This document shows positions 1-9,285 of a stretch of 64,000 bases of DNA, in pieces (positions within the stretch are counted from its first letter, which is position 1; each line of letters starts with the position of its first letter). The DNA lies in assembly GCA_937127125.1 (NCBI GenBank), contig CAKZLO010000075.1, positions 1-64,000 of the forward strand. Reading direction: 5' to 3'. The stretch is from an uncultured Ardenticatenia bacterium. GTDB lineage: Bacteria > Chloroflexota > Anaerolineae > 4572-78 > NAK82. The notes under the pieces were generated by a model. It searched no databases and had not been told where the DNA came from. It saw only the letters and a list, made by a program, of their open reading frames with translations. A program made the position numbers and the translations under genes.

Positions 1-1085
1 TGTGCATCGCTCACCGTCACGTTGCTGAGTACGACGCTCCCTGTGTTGCTCACCGTGATGGTGAAGGTGACTGTGCCGCCGCTGCGCACATACTGCTGGT
101 CGGGCTCCTTGGCAAGACCTATCTCCGGGGATGGTGGAACAAACTCGACACTCAGCAACGGTCGTTCATCAATGTCTCCATACTCGCTTGACCGGACACC
201 TACCCCATCGTCACCTGTCGGACGGAAGATCCAACCACGGTTGGCCTCGGGAGACTGAGACCACTTTGACAAACTGTCCGTAACGTCCAGAGTATGGGCA
301 CCTAAGGTCCCGAACGCAGTTCCAACTAGGTCACCGTAGTCTTCTTGCTGCACCCCAGAATCGTTACCAAACGTATTCCAGGTGACTGTCTCCAGCCAGT
401 CGACCGCCACTTCGTTAACATCGGCATTATCACCATCTTCGGCGACGTAGTAGGTGAGCGTGGCTGTCAGGATGGTGGCACCAGGTGGGATCTGGCCCGG
501 GCCATTACCAAAAATGTCGTCGAAGCGGATCAACCCAACCCACGCACCCTCATTAGCGTCTTCCGTATCCCATCCGAACCACCACCAGTCACTGTGATCG
601 GTGTCAGGCTCGCTTGCCACAATAGAGGTGTCCACAGTGCCTGAGTAACCGCCCACGCCATTGCGGAATGTCAGCTGGTTGATCCCTTGAGAGAGCACCA
701 CTACCTGCGCTGTGTCTGTGTTGGTGACGTGCATGAGACCGCCCTCGGGCATGCTCGGAGTGGTTGCCACATTGATCAGCGGTCTGGGCAGGTCCAATCT
801 CTGGACCGAATGACCTGCTGTGGTGGTCATCATCTCCCCAAGAGTCAATACTAAGCTGTCAGCCTCACTGATAGTCGTGCCCGACTTGCTGCCGTTGACT
901 ACGTCCAGGTTCGACATCTCGCCGCGAGTGCTCTCGTTCGTGTGGGTGAAGCTCCTAAAATCGATCTGCTTCGGTGGCGCCGCGTGTAGCTGGAGGGGCA
1001 TCAGACTGAGCAGCAATAGTGCTGCTATGAACAGCGTCAAAAAGAGGGAAAAGATCTTACTCAGCCTCCCATTCCGGTGAGCCAT
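1..1085 (-). CDS. Secreted DNRLRE/DUF11-type surface protein, partial (runs off left edge)
   Basis: The frame opens with ATG at 1085 after a strong AAGGAGGTG ribosome site and stays open to base 1, giving about 361 residues. Residues 1-36 form a signal peptide: basic start (MAHRNGRLSK), a long Leu/Ala/Ile stretch, then LHAAP. The middle part, rich in Trp, Asp and Thr and including DHSDWWWFGWDTED and a segment on raising a Thr-rich strand, resembles the DNRLRE (CBM96-like) beta-sandwich found in secreted proteins. The last 35 residues (GGTVTFTITVSNTGSVVLSN) match the start of a DUF11 conserved repeat, a stalk module of surface proteins. The C-terminus is missing, so total length and anchor are unknown. 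It lies on the same strand as the exopolysaccharide locus but 215 bp beyond it. Surface location is well supported; a specific ligand is not. Confidence 0.85.
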   Translation of the reverse strand, partial: MAHRNGRLSKIFSLFLTLFIAALLLLSLMPLQLHAAPPKQIDFRSFTHTNESTRGEMSNLDVVNGSKSGTTISEADSLVLTLGEMMTTTAGHSVQRLDLPRPLINVATTPSMPEGGLMHVTNTDTAQVVVLSQGINQLTFRNGVGGYSGTVDTSIVASEPDTDHSDWWWFGWDTEDANEGAWVGLIRFDDIFGNGPGQIPPGATILTATLTYYVAEDGDNADVNEVAVDWLETVTWNTFGNDSGVQQEDYGDLVGTAFGTLGAHTLDVTDSLSKWSQSPEANRGWIFRPTGDDGVGVRSSEYGDIDERPLLSVEFVPPSPEIGLAKEPDQQYVRSGGTVTFTITVSNTGSVVLSNVTVSDA

Positions 1086-1300
1086 AGGCACCTCCTTGTT
1101 GTACGTCTGCTGTATCACTCGATAGCGCTCTCTCTCATTGTATCTCTCCTTTTCCTATGTGTTGTGCTGATCGCTTCCTATCTCGCCCCTAGGATCATCA
1201 TTGGTAACAAACCACCAATATGCTTATCGGTCGAGCTCCACATCTTTCTGGCGGTGCAGGCTTTCCATCCCGTAATACTCTCCCCAACCTCAGTTGCTTG

Positions 1301-2197
1301 TCACAACAAGGCTGTGCTGAAGTATCTTTCAGCCCGGTCAGGCAGCACAGTCACAACCCTGTTTCTCCCATTGTCCATATGCAAAGCCGCAAACACGTTT
1401 GCCCCGGATGAGGTGCCCACAAGCAAACCCTCTTCGCGGGACAAGCGACGTGTGGTCTCAATCGCCTCTGCATCGGACACGGTGAAAACCATATCGATGA
1501 GTTCTATATCAAGGACGTCGGGGACGAACCCATCCCCAATGCCTTGAATTTGGTGAAGCCCTGGCTCTCTGCCAAGCAGTGATGCACTGTTCCTTGGCTC
1601 TACTGCCACAATTTTGATGTTATTGTTTTGCTCTTTCAGGAACCGGGCCACACCCTGTAGCGTTCCACCACTACCTACACCTGCAATAAAGACGTCTATC
1701 TCTCCGTTTGTGTCACGCCAGATTTCAGGGCCGGTCTCGTGGTAGTGGACTTCGGGATTATGTGGATTTGCAAACTGGTTGACCACAAAGTACTTCTCCG
1801 GCTCATTGGCAGTAATCTCTCGCATTCTTCTCAGACATCCAGCGAGACTTTCGTCAGACGGATTTAACAAGACCTCACCGCCCAGAGCCTGAATAACCTT
1901 CTTGCGCTCCTCGCTAACGTTCTCCGGCATAATGCAGACCACCCGGTAGCCCTTCTGCACCCCAACTAGGCACAAGCCAATGCCAGTGTTGCCAGAGGTA
2001 GCCTCTATGATCACCATCCCCGGTTTGAGCGTGCCAGCTTCTTCTGCCGAGGCGATAATATGTCTGGCAACCCGATCTTTGATGCTGCCACCCGGGTTGA
2101 GAAACTCGGCCTTGACAAACACGTTACCAGAGGACATCCTTGCCAGACGAATAAGGGGTGTATTTCCGATTGTGTCCAGAACGCAATTCACAAGCAT
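1301..2197 (-). CDS. Cysteine synthase family PLP-dependent lyase
   Basis: A 298-residue fold-type II PLP enzyme of the CysK/CysM family, which replaces the side group of O-acetylserine or a related serine with sulfide or another nucleophile. Seen: the PLP-lysine motif GGSIKDR (Lys about 40), the substrate loop SGNTGIGL, the phosphate-binding GVGSGGTLQG, and a C-terminal PDRAERYFSTALL typical of CysK. The ATG at 2197 is preceded by CAGGAG at good spacing. A longer reading from 2290 overlaps the upstream epimerase by ATGA but adds a 31-residue tail unlike the family. It is the last gene of the polysaccharide locus, an unusual place for cysteine synthesis. It could instead make a modified serine or diaminopropionate (SbnA-like) for the polymer. 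The family call is firm; the substrate is not. Confidence 0.88.
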   Translation of the reverse strand: MLVNCVLDTIGNTPLIRLARMSSGNVFVKAEFLNPGGSIKDRVARHIIASAEEAGTLKPGMVIIEATSGNTGIGLCLVGVQKGYRVVCIMPENVSEERKKVIQALGGEVLLNPSDESLAGCLRRMREITANEPEKYFVVNQFANPHNPEVHYHETGPEIWRDTNGEIDVFIAGVGSGGTLQGVARFLKEQNNNIKIVAVEPRNSASLLGREPGLHQIQGIGDGFVPDVLDIELIDMVFTVSDAEAIETTRRLSREEGLLVGTSSGANVFAALHMDNGRNRVVTVLPDRAERYFSTALL

Positions 2198-2286
2198 CCC
2201 TATCTCCTGTCTGGTGGTGACCTGTAAGCCTTGGGGTGCGAGCAGGTTCAAGCCGCGCTCCCCCAATCCGCGCCCCCGAACGGACA

Positions 2287-3267
2287 TCATGCCTTACCCA
2301 CTAGCATTTGCTTAGCCTTTACCTGGGCTTCAATCCAAGGATATGTATAAGAGATACCTTCCTTGAGGAAGACCTCGGCACGCCATCCCAACGAATATAT
2401 GCGCGCGTTGCTGAAATTCCGCGCATGAACACCCACTGGACCGTCCACGTACCTGATCCGTACTCTCTTGCCTGCTACCTCTGCCACTGTCCTCACCAGC
2501 TCGTCTACGGTCACGTATTGGGGACACCCGATGTTCACTGGTCCCTCGAGATCAGATTGAACCAACATACGGATGCCTTTAATCATGTCAGTGATGTAAG
2601 TGTAGGATCGAACTGCTGATCCATCCCCCCACACTTCTATGGTGTCACCGTCTTTTGCCTCGGCAACCTTGCGGCAGATTGCCGCCGGTGCTTTTTCACG
2701 GCCTCCTGTCCAGGTACCTTCCGGCCCGTAGCAGTTCTGGAAACGTGCAATTCTCACTTTTATGCCATAGCGTCGGGCGTATGTCAGCGCCACACGCTCA
2801 GCGTAGAGCTTCTCCCAGCCATACTCGTTGTCCGGGTTTGCCGGGATTGCCTCGTCTTCGCTCATTTCCGGCTCGCCCGGTTGCATATCCCGATACACAC
2901 ATACAGAGGAGGAGAAGAAGTAACGTGGGACCCCAAATTGAACCGCCTTATTTATCATGTGGAGGTTGATCAGCGTGTTGTTGTACATGATCTCGCATTC
3001 CGCTGAGTGAATGAAGCCCATTCCACCCATGTCTGCTGCCAGCTGATATACTTCATCAAACGTGCCTTGCTCGAGCGAAAGTGCAGCTTTGCAGTTCTCT
3101 GGATCTCTTAGGTCGAGAAGGAGGAATTCATCGGCCGCAGTTGGTGCGAACTCGTGCTCCTTAATGTCAACTCCGCGAACCCAATATCCTTCTGATTTCA
3201 GCTGTCTGACCAAGTGCCCTCCGATGAAGCCCCCTGCACCACAAACCAAAGCTTTTTTCACTGCCAT
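2287..3267 (-). CDS. GDP-mannose 3',5'-epimerase (GME-like)
   Basis: Extended short-chain dehydrogenase, 326 residues, closely resembling plant GDP-D-mannose 3',5'-epimerase, which makes GDP-L-galactose. Seen: NAD-binding GAGGFIGG at the N-terminus, the GME signature ADMGGMGFI followed by IMYNNT, SSSVCVY whose Cys (about 123) matches the catalytic Cys of GME, YGWEK (Tyr about 149, Lys about 153), and GPEGTWTGGREKAPAA, whose Lys (about 192) matches the second acid/base residue. A C-terminal PEGV-like motif (GPVGVHARN) is also present. The ATG at 3267 has GGAGGTG six bases upstream; a GTG nine bases earlier would sit inside that site. The likely role is supplying L-galactose, or L-gulose, for the exopolysaccharide. 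Call made by motif recall, without alignment. Confidence 0.85.
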   Translation of the reverse strand: MAVKKALVCGAGGFIGGHLVRQLKSEGYWVRGVDIKEHEFAPTAADEFLLLDLRDPENCKAALSLEQGTFDEVYQLAADMGGMGFIHSAECEIMYNNTLINLHMINKAVQFGVPRYFFSSSVCVYRDMQPGEPEMSEDEAIPANPDNEYGWEKLYAERVALTYARRYGIKVRIARFQNCYGPEGTWTGGREKAPAAICRKVAEAKDGDTIEVWGDGSAVRSYTYITDMIKGIRMLVQSDLEGPVNIGCPQYVTVDELVRTVAEVAGKRVRIRYVDGPVGVHARNFSNARIYSLGWRAEVFLKEGISYTYPWIEAQVKAKQMLVGKA

Positions 3268-3330
3268 CTGTAACACCTCCAGCTATCATGCCTTGCCTGA
3301 TTATGAGATGAACTGACCTTGGACCGAGCG

Positions 3331-4566
3331 TTAGCGGGTCTGCGATTCTAGCACGGCAAGCAACATCCTCCCATACATATCGATGCAACGTGCCCGGGAG
3401 AAGCTGGCTAAGAGCTCCGTTCGCCCGTTGTTTCCCATCTCCGTTAGCTGCTCAGGTTGAGCTTGAAGACTTATGATCGTCTCAGCGAGCAGCCGCGAGT
3501 GAGCCGGTGGCACGTTTACACCGCACCTAGCCCGTTGAACCAATTGAGCGACTTCGCTATTGGATGGAGTGATTGCCAGAATCGGACGAGCGCTTGCCAT
3601 GATGTTGAAAGTCTTACTTGGCAACGAAGAGCGTGATGAACTGGGGCTCAGGGTAACCACGCTCAGATCCGCTGCTGCCATCATCTCAGGGAAACGCTCG
3701 CGTGGCTGGAATGGCAGGAATAAAACATTCTTCAGCTGCTCTGCCTGGGCTCTCTGTTCCAAAGCGGGCTTCCTGACCCCCTCACCCACGATGACGAAAC
3801 ACACAGAAGGATTATTCTGCAGGAGCACAGCAACATCCAACACATCCTCCAGACAAGACGTAAGCCCAATATTGCCAGAATACAACACCACAAATCGCCC
3901 CTTCAGGCCATAGTGCTCGCGGAAGCCATTCTCTTTTGGCATTGGGCGCACAATGTCCGGGTCAGCCCAGACGGGTATGACTGTGATTCTCTTAGGATGC
4001 ACACCAATCTGGAGAAGGTGTTGCCGAAACGTCTCTGCAATGACTGATATATGGCTTGCCCTTCCATATAGGAAGCGTGCCATTGCCGAGAAGAAGGCGA
4101 TGGCTGTGCGACTTTTTAACACACCGGCAGCTATAGCCGCTTCAGGGTAGAGGTCCTCCAACTGGAGAATCCACGGCACGCGCCAAAGACGGCTCAAGAG
4201 CCAGGCCGATATGCCCAGCGTCAGTGGTGGTGAGAAGCTAACCAAAACCTGAGGTCTGCCAGCAAACAAGCCACCGTAGAAGGCTGTGGCACTGTACGTG
4301 GTGTAGTGTAATGCGCGACGCCAGAACGTCTTGTGAGGCGAAATGTAGCTCCACGTGCGCACTACCCGGACCCCATCCAACCACTCTACGTGGTACGCTC
4401 GATTCTGATATCCTGGAAACACTCTCCCATAAGGATAGCTTGGAGCACCGGTAACCAAGGTAACCTGATGCCCACGTTTGACCAAGTCAGTGGCCAGCTC
4501 GGTGATCAAGACGGCTGCGCTGACCTCTTCGGGTGCGTAACATTGAGCCATAAGCATGATATGCAT
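3331..4566 (-). CDS. Glycosyltransferase family 4 (WcaI-like)
   Basis: A 411-residue GT-B glycosyltransferase. The N-terminal domain starts MHIMLMAQCYAPEEVSAAVL and continues with HQVTLVTGAPSYPYG, the pattern of WcaI-like enzymes that add a sugar to a lipid-linked oligosaccharide at the inner membrane face. A hydrophobic stretch around 105-125 may hold it at the membrane. The C-terminal nucleotide-sugar domain shows VVLYSGNIGLTSCLEDVLD, VIVGEGVRKPALE and, near the end, SSLPSKTFNIMASARPILA in place of the usual E-x7-E. The ATG at 4566 follows GGAGC; a TTG-initiated extension to 4626 is less likely. Donor and acceptor sugars cannot be read from sequence. Confidence 0.88.
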   Translation of the reverse strand: MHIMLMAQCYAPEEVSAAVLITELATDLVKRGHQVTLVTGAPSYPYGRVFPGYQNRAYHVEWLDGVRVVRTWSYISPHKTFWRRALHYTTYSATAFYGGLFAGRPQVLVSFSPPLTLGISAWLLSRLWRVPWILQLEDLYPEAAIAAGVLKSRTAIAFFSAMARFLYGRASHISVIAETFRQHLLQIGVHPKRITVIPVWADPDIVRPMPKENGFREHYGLKGRFVVLYSGNIGLTSCLEDVLDVAVLLQNNPSVCFVIVGEGVRKPALEQRAQAEQLKNVLFLPFQPRERFPEMMAAADLSVVTLSPSSSRSSLPSKTFNIMASARPILAITPSNSEVAQLVQRARCGVNVPPAHSRLLAETIISLQAQPEQLTEMGNNGRTELLASFSRARCIDMYGRMLLAVLESQTR

Positions 4567-4657
4567 AGACTCAGTTGCTCCATTCACACGACCATAATGT
4601 TCGACAATTTCAAGCTCCTCCAGCAAGGATGAGGCTCACCTGGTAAATATGCCAACT

Positions 4658-5824
4658 TTATCGTGCATTTGCATCAGACAGAGACTTATATAAAGCGACC
4701 AAGCCGCTGACATAGGGCTTTACATCCAGCTCGCGTTCTGCGATTTGACGACTGCGCTTACCCATTAGACTTCGTAGGCTTGGATCGCCGCCTAGGATGG
4801 CCAGCTTGTCCACTAAAGCTTGCACGTCGCCCGGAGACACTAGAAATCCATTGTAGCCATCTCTGACGACATCAGGTATCCCGCCGACAGAAGTCGCGAC
4901 AACAGGCAACCCCGCAGCCATAGCCTCTACAAGTGCCATAGGCAAGCCTTCGCGGTACGAAGGGAGCACAAACAAAGCAGCATCGTGCAAGAGCTGAGCC
5001 TTTCTCGCACCCTGCACCATCCCAAGAATCTCGCAACTATGTTGCAAGCCCAACTCTTCCAGTCGTGCATGCGCTCTTGCAAGATCGCCTTCTTCTTCCT
5101 CGTATCCGGCAAGCCACAAGTGCATATCGCAACCGCGTGATTTCAAGTGACTCATTGCCTCCAAGAGATCAAAGATACCTTTGGTGGGTCCCACACTCCC
5201 TAGGAACAACGCACTGACCCCCTTAGCACACTCGGCTTGAGGGATGACATCCACCGCAATGCAGTTCGGAAGAGCATAAACTCGCTCAGCGGGTACTATG
5301 TGTGATAACCGCTTTTTCCACTCTGCGGACACAGCAATGACTGCATCCGCGAGGTTGAAGAGTGCACGAGTGTAATGTTGGGCCAAGCGACTGCTTCTGC
5401 CATAGAGAACGTCGAAGTTGCCACCGTGCATATGCAACACTATTCGACACCCGCAGGCCTTGCCTACCAAGATAAAGAAAGTATCCTTGAGCCAGGCTAT
5501 GCCTTGCGAGGTGTGCAGGTGAATGATTTGCGGACGAAATCGTAGCACAGCATACAGGAAACGGATGAACTGCCACAGAACCAGCACCACGTTCTGCGGT
5601 GAAATCTTTCCAGAGTTCTTGAGTGGCCTTCGTTTCACCGTGGGGATGTATGCCAGGTTAACTTGGTGCCGCAACAACGGTACAAACGCTTGCACCAGAC
5701 TCGAGATACCGCCCGGTACACCTTCTCCAGGCCCTATCATCAACACCCGGATGCTTACACAAGTATTCTGAAAGGGGTACATCGTCATAGGATCAGGCTG
5801 GCTTTGAGACACTTCCTCGAGCAT
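4658..5824 (-). CDS. Glycosyltransferase family 4
   Basis: A 388-residue GT-B enzyme. The Gly-rich N-terminal loop (IGPGEGVPGGISSLVQ) and HMHGGNFDVLYG lie in the acceptor domain. The donor domain contains ALFLGSVGPTKGIFDLLEA, PSYREGLPMALVEAMAAGLP (the E-x7-E motif of GT4) and VVATSVGGIPDVV. It should transfer one sugar from an NDP donor during repeat-unit assembly on the cytoplasmic side. The 5' end overlaps the 3' end of the acetyltransferase gene by 32 bp, so translation is probably coupled. An internal ATG at 5788 is an alternative start that avoids the overlap. Sugar specificity is unknown. Confidence 0.88.
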   Translation of the reverse strand: MLEEVSQSQPDPMTMYPFQNTCVSIRVLMIGPGEGVPGGISSLVQAFVPLLRHQVNLAYIPTVKRRPLKNSGKISPQNVVLVLWQFIRFLYAVLRFRPQIIHLHTSQGIAWLKDTFFILVGKACGCRIVLHMHGGNFDVLYGRSSRLAQHYTRALFNLADAVIAVSAEWKKRLSHIVPAERVYALPNCIAVDVIPQAECAKGVSALFLGSVGPTKGIFDLLEAMSHLKSRGCDMHLWLAGYEEEEGDLARAHARLEELGLQHSCEILGMVQGARKAQLLHDAALFVLPSYREGLPMALVEAMAAGLPVVATSVGGIPDVVRDGYNGFLVSPGDVQALVDKLAILGGDPSLRSLMGKRSRQIAERELDVKPYVSGLVALYKSLSDANAR

Positions 5825-6428
5825 CCTTCGACAAGGATTCGAAAATCACACGAATAAATTCTGGATCGAGGCGCTTTTCCGGTGGATATAGCGCTGCCTC
5901 GTGCTTGAGAATAGTGTCCACATCGTGAAAACGGGTAGATATGACCCGAGCAGGGACACCACCGACGACAGTGTAGGGCAAGACTTCTTTGTTCACGACA
6001 GCTCCAGCGGCCACAATGGAGCCTCGCCCTAACTTTACCCCTTTCAAGATAATCGCTCCAGAACCTATCCATACGTCATCTTCGATGGTTACATCTTGGT
6101 CATCCTCTAGGCGCTTCTCCTTGACATCGTACATAAAGCGCCCTGGAACTGACGTGTTATGATCTCCTCCTATGATCATAACATTCGGTCCGATCAAGAC
6201 CTTGTTCCCTATGACAATCTTACTGTCGGAAGCCAGCAACACTGCTCCCGACCCAATTGAAACATCATCGCCGACCTGTATGTTGTTGAAACTATAGTAG
6301 CCTGCCGGGTCAAAGATAAAACGTCTGCCGTAGCGCCGGAACGCCGGGCGCAAAACCACCATTCTAAGTCTGCGCCAGACGCGCGACAGCAGGACCAAAC
6401 CCTCTGCGAGCCGTCTCAAGAGAAGCAT
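5793..6428 (-). CDS. Left-handed beta-helix acyltransferase (WcaF/Maa-type)
   Basis: A 211-residue hexapeptide-repeat protein. Repeats with I/V/L every sixth residue run from about residue 50 to 165 (VGDDVSIGSGAVLLASDSKIVIG, then VTIEDDVWIGSGAIILKGV). The loop GGDHNTSV supplies the probable catalytic His, and a coil ending PYTVVGGVPARVISTRF is typical of the family. Such enzymes O-acetylate sugars with acetyl-CoA as trimers. The position between two glycosyltransferases, overlapping one and 5 bp from the other, points to acetylation of the repeat unit. The family is clear; acyl group and position are unknown. Confidence 0.88.
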   Translation of the reverse strand: MLLLRRLAEGLVLLSRVWRRLRMVVLRPAFRRYGRRFIFDPAGYYSFNNIQVGDDVSIGSGAVLLASDSKIVIGNKVLIGPNVMIIGGDHNTSVPGRFMYDVKEKRLEDDQDVTIEDDVWIGSGAIILKGVKLGRGSIVAAGAVVNKEVLPYTVVGGVPARVISTRFHDVDTILKHEAALYPPEKRLDPEFIRVIFESLSKDARGSVSKPA

Positions 6429-6433
6429 AGTTC

Positions 6434-7570
6434 TTACCGCCCTAGTACGTTCGACAATAGCTGTTCATAGTCATCAAGGAAACGATCTAGAGACAAATTT
6501 TCTTCAGCAAATCTTCGGCCGAAATGTCCCATCCGTCTTCGTTCCTCGGAGGAGAGACGTGCAAACATCTCGATCTTGTCGGCCAAATCCATAGGATCCT
6601 GCCAGTTGAACAAATATCCACTCTTGTTATGCTGAACAAGCCTGTCGTGATCGAGCGTGTTGCTGACGATGACAGGGCGCGCACACGCCAGAGCTTCGCA
6701 GACCACATTTGGCAAACCCTCACCATATGAGGGATGAACCAGGACGTGATGTTGATGCAGTTGTTCCACGATATCAACGCGTTGGTCCAGCCAGCGCCAG
6801 TGCTGCTCTAGATCATAGGCGTGTATCCTATCCTCCATCTCTCTCAAGTATCTGAGCCGTGCCCCTGCCATGACCCGTTGACCGATCCAGGTTGCGCTGA
6901 AAGGTAGGCTATTGCGCTGTTTCAGGATATTGAGCGCTTCCACTAGGCACAGTCCATTCTTGTAAGGCGATACACTGGCAATCGTGAGAATCCTCAACGT
7001 CTTACTAAATGGTTCACTAGTCGGAGGGTGAAACACCTGGAGGTCGTACCCGTTGTATATAGTGCTGATACGGTCGCGCAATGCAGGATATTTGTTGACA
7101 AGGTTGATGCGATGGTGATGGGAATTGACGACTATATGCGCCGCTAATCGATAGAGCACGCGCACCAAGCGTTCTTGAAGGTTCGCCGTGCCATGCAGAT
7201 CACAGAAGCGTTCGGACACTACTACTGGAACGCGGTGCCGCGCGAGCAATCGACCAGCCACGATGGCATAGAAATTTGGTGTTGAGAGGAAGGAGAGAAC
7301 CACGTCACACCGGGTCATTTCAATCAATTTGCTTAGTGCGAGTAAGACCCCAACAGAGTAGCGACTGCGCTTCAAGTGGCGATGCAAAGTAACACCTGCC
7401 TCGTGCAAAGGCTGGGCCAACAGGTCTCCCGCGGTGTAGCAGAACACGTCAACCAGATGCCCTCGGTGTCGCAGCCCGGCTGCTAAATTGACCATTTGTC
7501 GCTGTGCCCCGCCAGTACTGAGATTGTCAATGACACACAGTAACCTGAAATTACCTGGTCTTGGGTGCAT
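6434..7570 (-). CDS. Glycosyltransferase family 4
   Basis: A 378-residue GT-B enzyme starting with LLCVIDNLSTGGAQRQMVNLA, the glycine-rich start of GT4 proteins. The C-terminal domain has TIASVSPYKNGLCLVEAL, HPSYGEGLPNVVCEALACARPVI (E-x7-E) and SGYLFNWQDPMDLADKIE. It is separated by 18 bp from the polymerase gene upstream and 5 bp from the acetyltransferase downstream, so it belongs to the same transcription unit. Expected to add a sugar to the lipid-linked repeat unit in the cytoplasm; the linkage is unknown. Confidence 0.88.
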   Translation of the reverse strand: MHPRPGNFRLLCVIDNLSTGGAQRQMVNLAAGLRHRGHLVDVFCYTAGDLLAQPLHEAGVTLHRHLKRSRYSVGVLLALSKLIEMTRCDVVLSFLSTPNFYAIVAGRLLARHRVPVVVSERFCDLHGTANLQERLVRVLYRLAAHIVVNSHHHRINLVNKYPALRDRISTIYNGYDLQVFHPPTSEPFSKTLRILTIASVSPYKNGLCLVEALNILKQRNSLPFSATWIGQRVMAGARLRYLREMEDRIHAYDLEQHWRWLDQRVDIVEQLHQHHVLVHPSYGEGLPNVVCEALACARPVIVSNTLDHDRLVQHNKSGYLFNWQDPMDLADKIEMFARLSSEERRRMGHFGRRFAEENLSLDRFLDDYEQLLSNVLGR

Positions 7571-7588
7571 TTCACGGTATGTCCCGTA

Positions 7589-9163
7589 TCAAGCTAGCCG
7601 ATCGAGTATTGACGGCTGATAGTGTGTTCCATCGCCACCCGGCCCTGATTTCGCAGAATCGTTGTGCTCCACGAGAGATAACAACTGCTCTGAAGCAGAA
7701 GAGACATCTAACTGAGATGGGATTAACAGCAGTGCTAGCATCAGGAAATAAGTGAAGTCAGATTCCATTCCGCCCCCCTTAATCCAGGAAGCCATGAAAC
7801 CCAAGAACAGCGATATAACCAGCGCAAAGTACACTGTGGGGAGGGTTGATGCCTGGATCGCACGCCTAAGTTGGTGGACAAATGATCCGACCGCGCTTGC
7901 CAGCACCCCAAGATATAGAACAATTCCTGGCATACCCGTTTCGCTCCAAATGGTGAGAACAGGGTTGTGCACAGGCACCTGACTTAATCCCCATACGCTT
8001 CTAGTGAGCCGTGCCAGAGGTACCAGGGCAGTTGGCGCGTTGCCAATCCCCACTCCGCCCAAAGGATGCTCACTAATGAGCTGCCAAGCAGCCTCCCAAA
8101 GATCCTCGCGTCCACCCAGCGCTGTGTCGTCACGTGTAACTGCGAAGCGGTCCAGCGTGGTTGTAAACAACAACGGAGCACTAATGGCTGCCAAGATTAG
8201 AATGGAGAGTCCCAGTATCCCCCATTTGCGAGTGTGCTTGGAGAGACAGAAACAGAAAAGGACAATAACCAGCGATATGGCACTTCCCCTCGAACCACTC
8301 AAAGCAACCAAACTTATAACGGCAGCGAGAGATGCTATGCCCATCAAAACTCTCGGGGCAGAGTTTGCCCCTGATGATTGCGTTGCGTGCCAGAGGACGC
8401 CTGTGAGCGAGATCAACGCAATGATACCAATCTCGTTTTCGTTCATATCGAAGACTTTAAGCCGTGTATCAGGTGTATAGCCCTTGACAAGAACCGTCCA
8501 CGCTGCTGCCGTGACCAGTACCAACCCGATGAGCACTAGAACGCTCATTAATCCGTGCAGGTCTCGCTTGCTGCAGATAAGGTTGACGGTCACCAACAGA
8601 AACAACAGGAACCGCAGGATGTACACTTGAAGCGTGTCTAATCCAACCCTCAGGTCTTGTGCCCAGAACAGCGTTATACAACTCCAACTTAGGAAGCCTA
8701 CCATCAGCGAGGCAGTGTTTGTCCAAACAATTGGACGTCGCCGGATTGTAACGTCGAACAACCAAGCAATTAGAGCTATCATTGTCATCGAGCGGTTCAG
8801 GGCCGAGTGTATATTCTGAGGGATGAGGCCGGTGGGCAGGAACACCACAAAAAGTGCACCATATAACGCCCAGACAGGCTTCCGCAGCCAAAAAACAAGC
8901 GCCACGGTGAAAAGGATAATTCCGCCAACAAGCAAAGGTGCGTATGACGAGGGATTAACAAGCCCAGTCAGACCTGCTGCTAGTGCCGCTGTAGCTGCCA
9001 TCGTAGTGATGACTGTTTGCAGCGCACCATAGTGGATAGGTGGAGCCCACCGTGTCCAAAGATCGTGGTCACAGATCCCTAATGTTGCTCTTCCCCTTGA
9101 CAGCATACTGACGTTGACGTCCCCCTCTGATGACCTCCGAAGGTCGTTCGATGTTTGGCTCAA
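7589..9163 (-). CDS. Wzy/O-antigen ligase-like polymerase
   Basis: A 524-residue polytopic membrane protein with about 11 hydrophobic segments between residues 45 and 500. It matches the Wzy_C (O-antigen ligase) family: a large external loop, the SGSRGSAISLVIVL segment, and SEHPLGGVGIGNAPTALVPL, which fits the conserved region of these polymerases. In a Wzx/Wzy pathway it joins undecaprenyl-linked repeat units outside the membrane; a WaaL-type ligase is less likely in an organism without lipopolysaccharide. It sits between glycosyltransferase and ligase genes in one strand. The assignment rests on topology and family motifs. Confidence 0.85.
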   Translation of the reverse strand: MSQTSNDLRRSSEGDVNVSMLSRGRATLGICDHDLWTRWAPPIHYGALQTVITTMAATAALAAGLTGLVNPSSYAPLLVGGIILFTVALVFWLRKPVWALYGALFVVFLPTGLIPQNIHSALNRSMTMIALIAWLFDVTIRRRPIVWTNTASLMVGFLSWSCITLFWAQDLRVGLDTLQVYILRFLLFLLVTVNLICSKRDLHGLMSVLVLIGLVLVTAAAWTVLVKGYTPDTRLKVFDMNENEIGIIALISLTGVLWHATQSSGANSAPRVLMGIASLAAVISLVALSGSRGSAISLVIVLFCFCLSKHTRKWGILGLSILILAAISAPLLFTTTLDRFAVTRDDTALGGREDLWEAAWQLISEHPLGGVGIGNAPTALVPLARLTRSVWGLSQVPVHNPVLTIWSETGMPGIVLYLGVLASAVGSFVHQLRRAIQASTLPTVYFALVISLFLGFMASWIKGGGMESDFTYFLMLALLLIPSQLDVSSASEQLLSLVEHNDSAKSGPGGDGTHYQPSILDRLA

Positions 9164-9285
9164 CGTACACTGCGCCTTTCAATCGGGTAGGTACACGGCA
9201 TTGAACGGTGTCTTAGCGCTGTGATGCTGTCGGCTACATCAATCCACCCTGCGGAGGAAAACCTTTCCTGCACATCCACCCCCGG

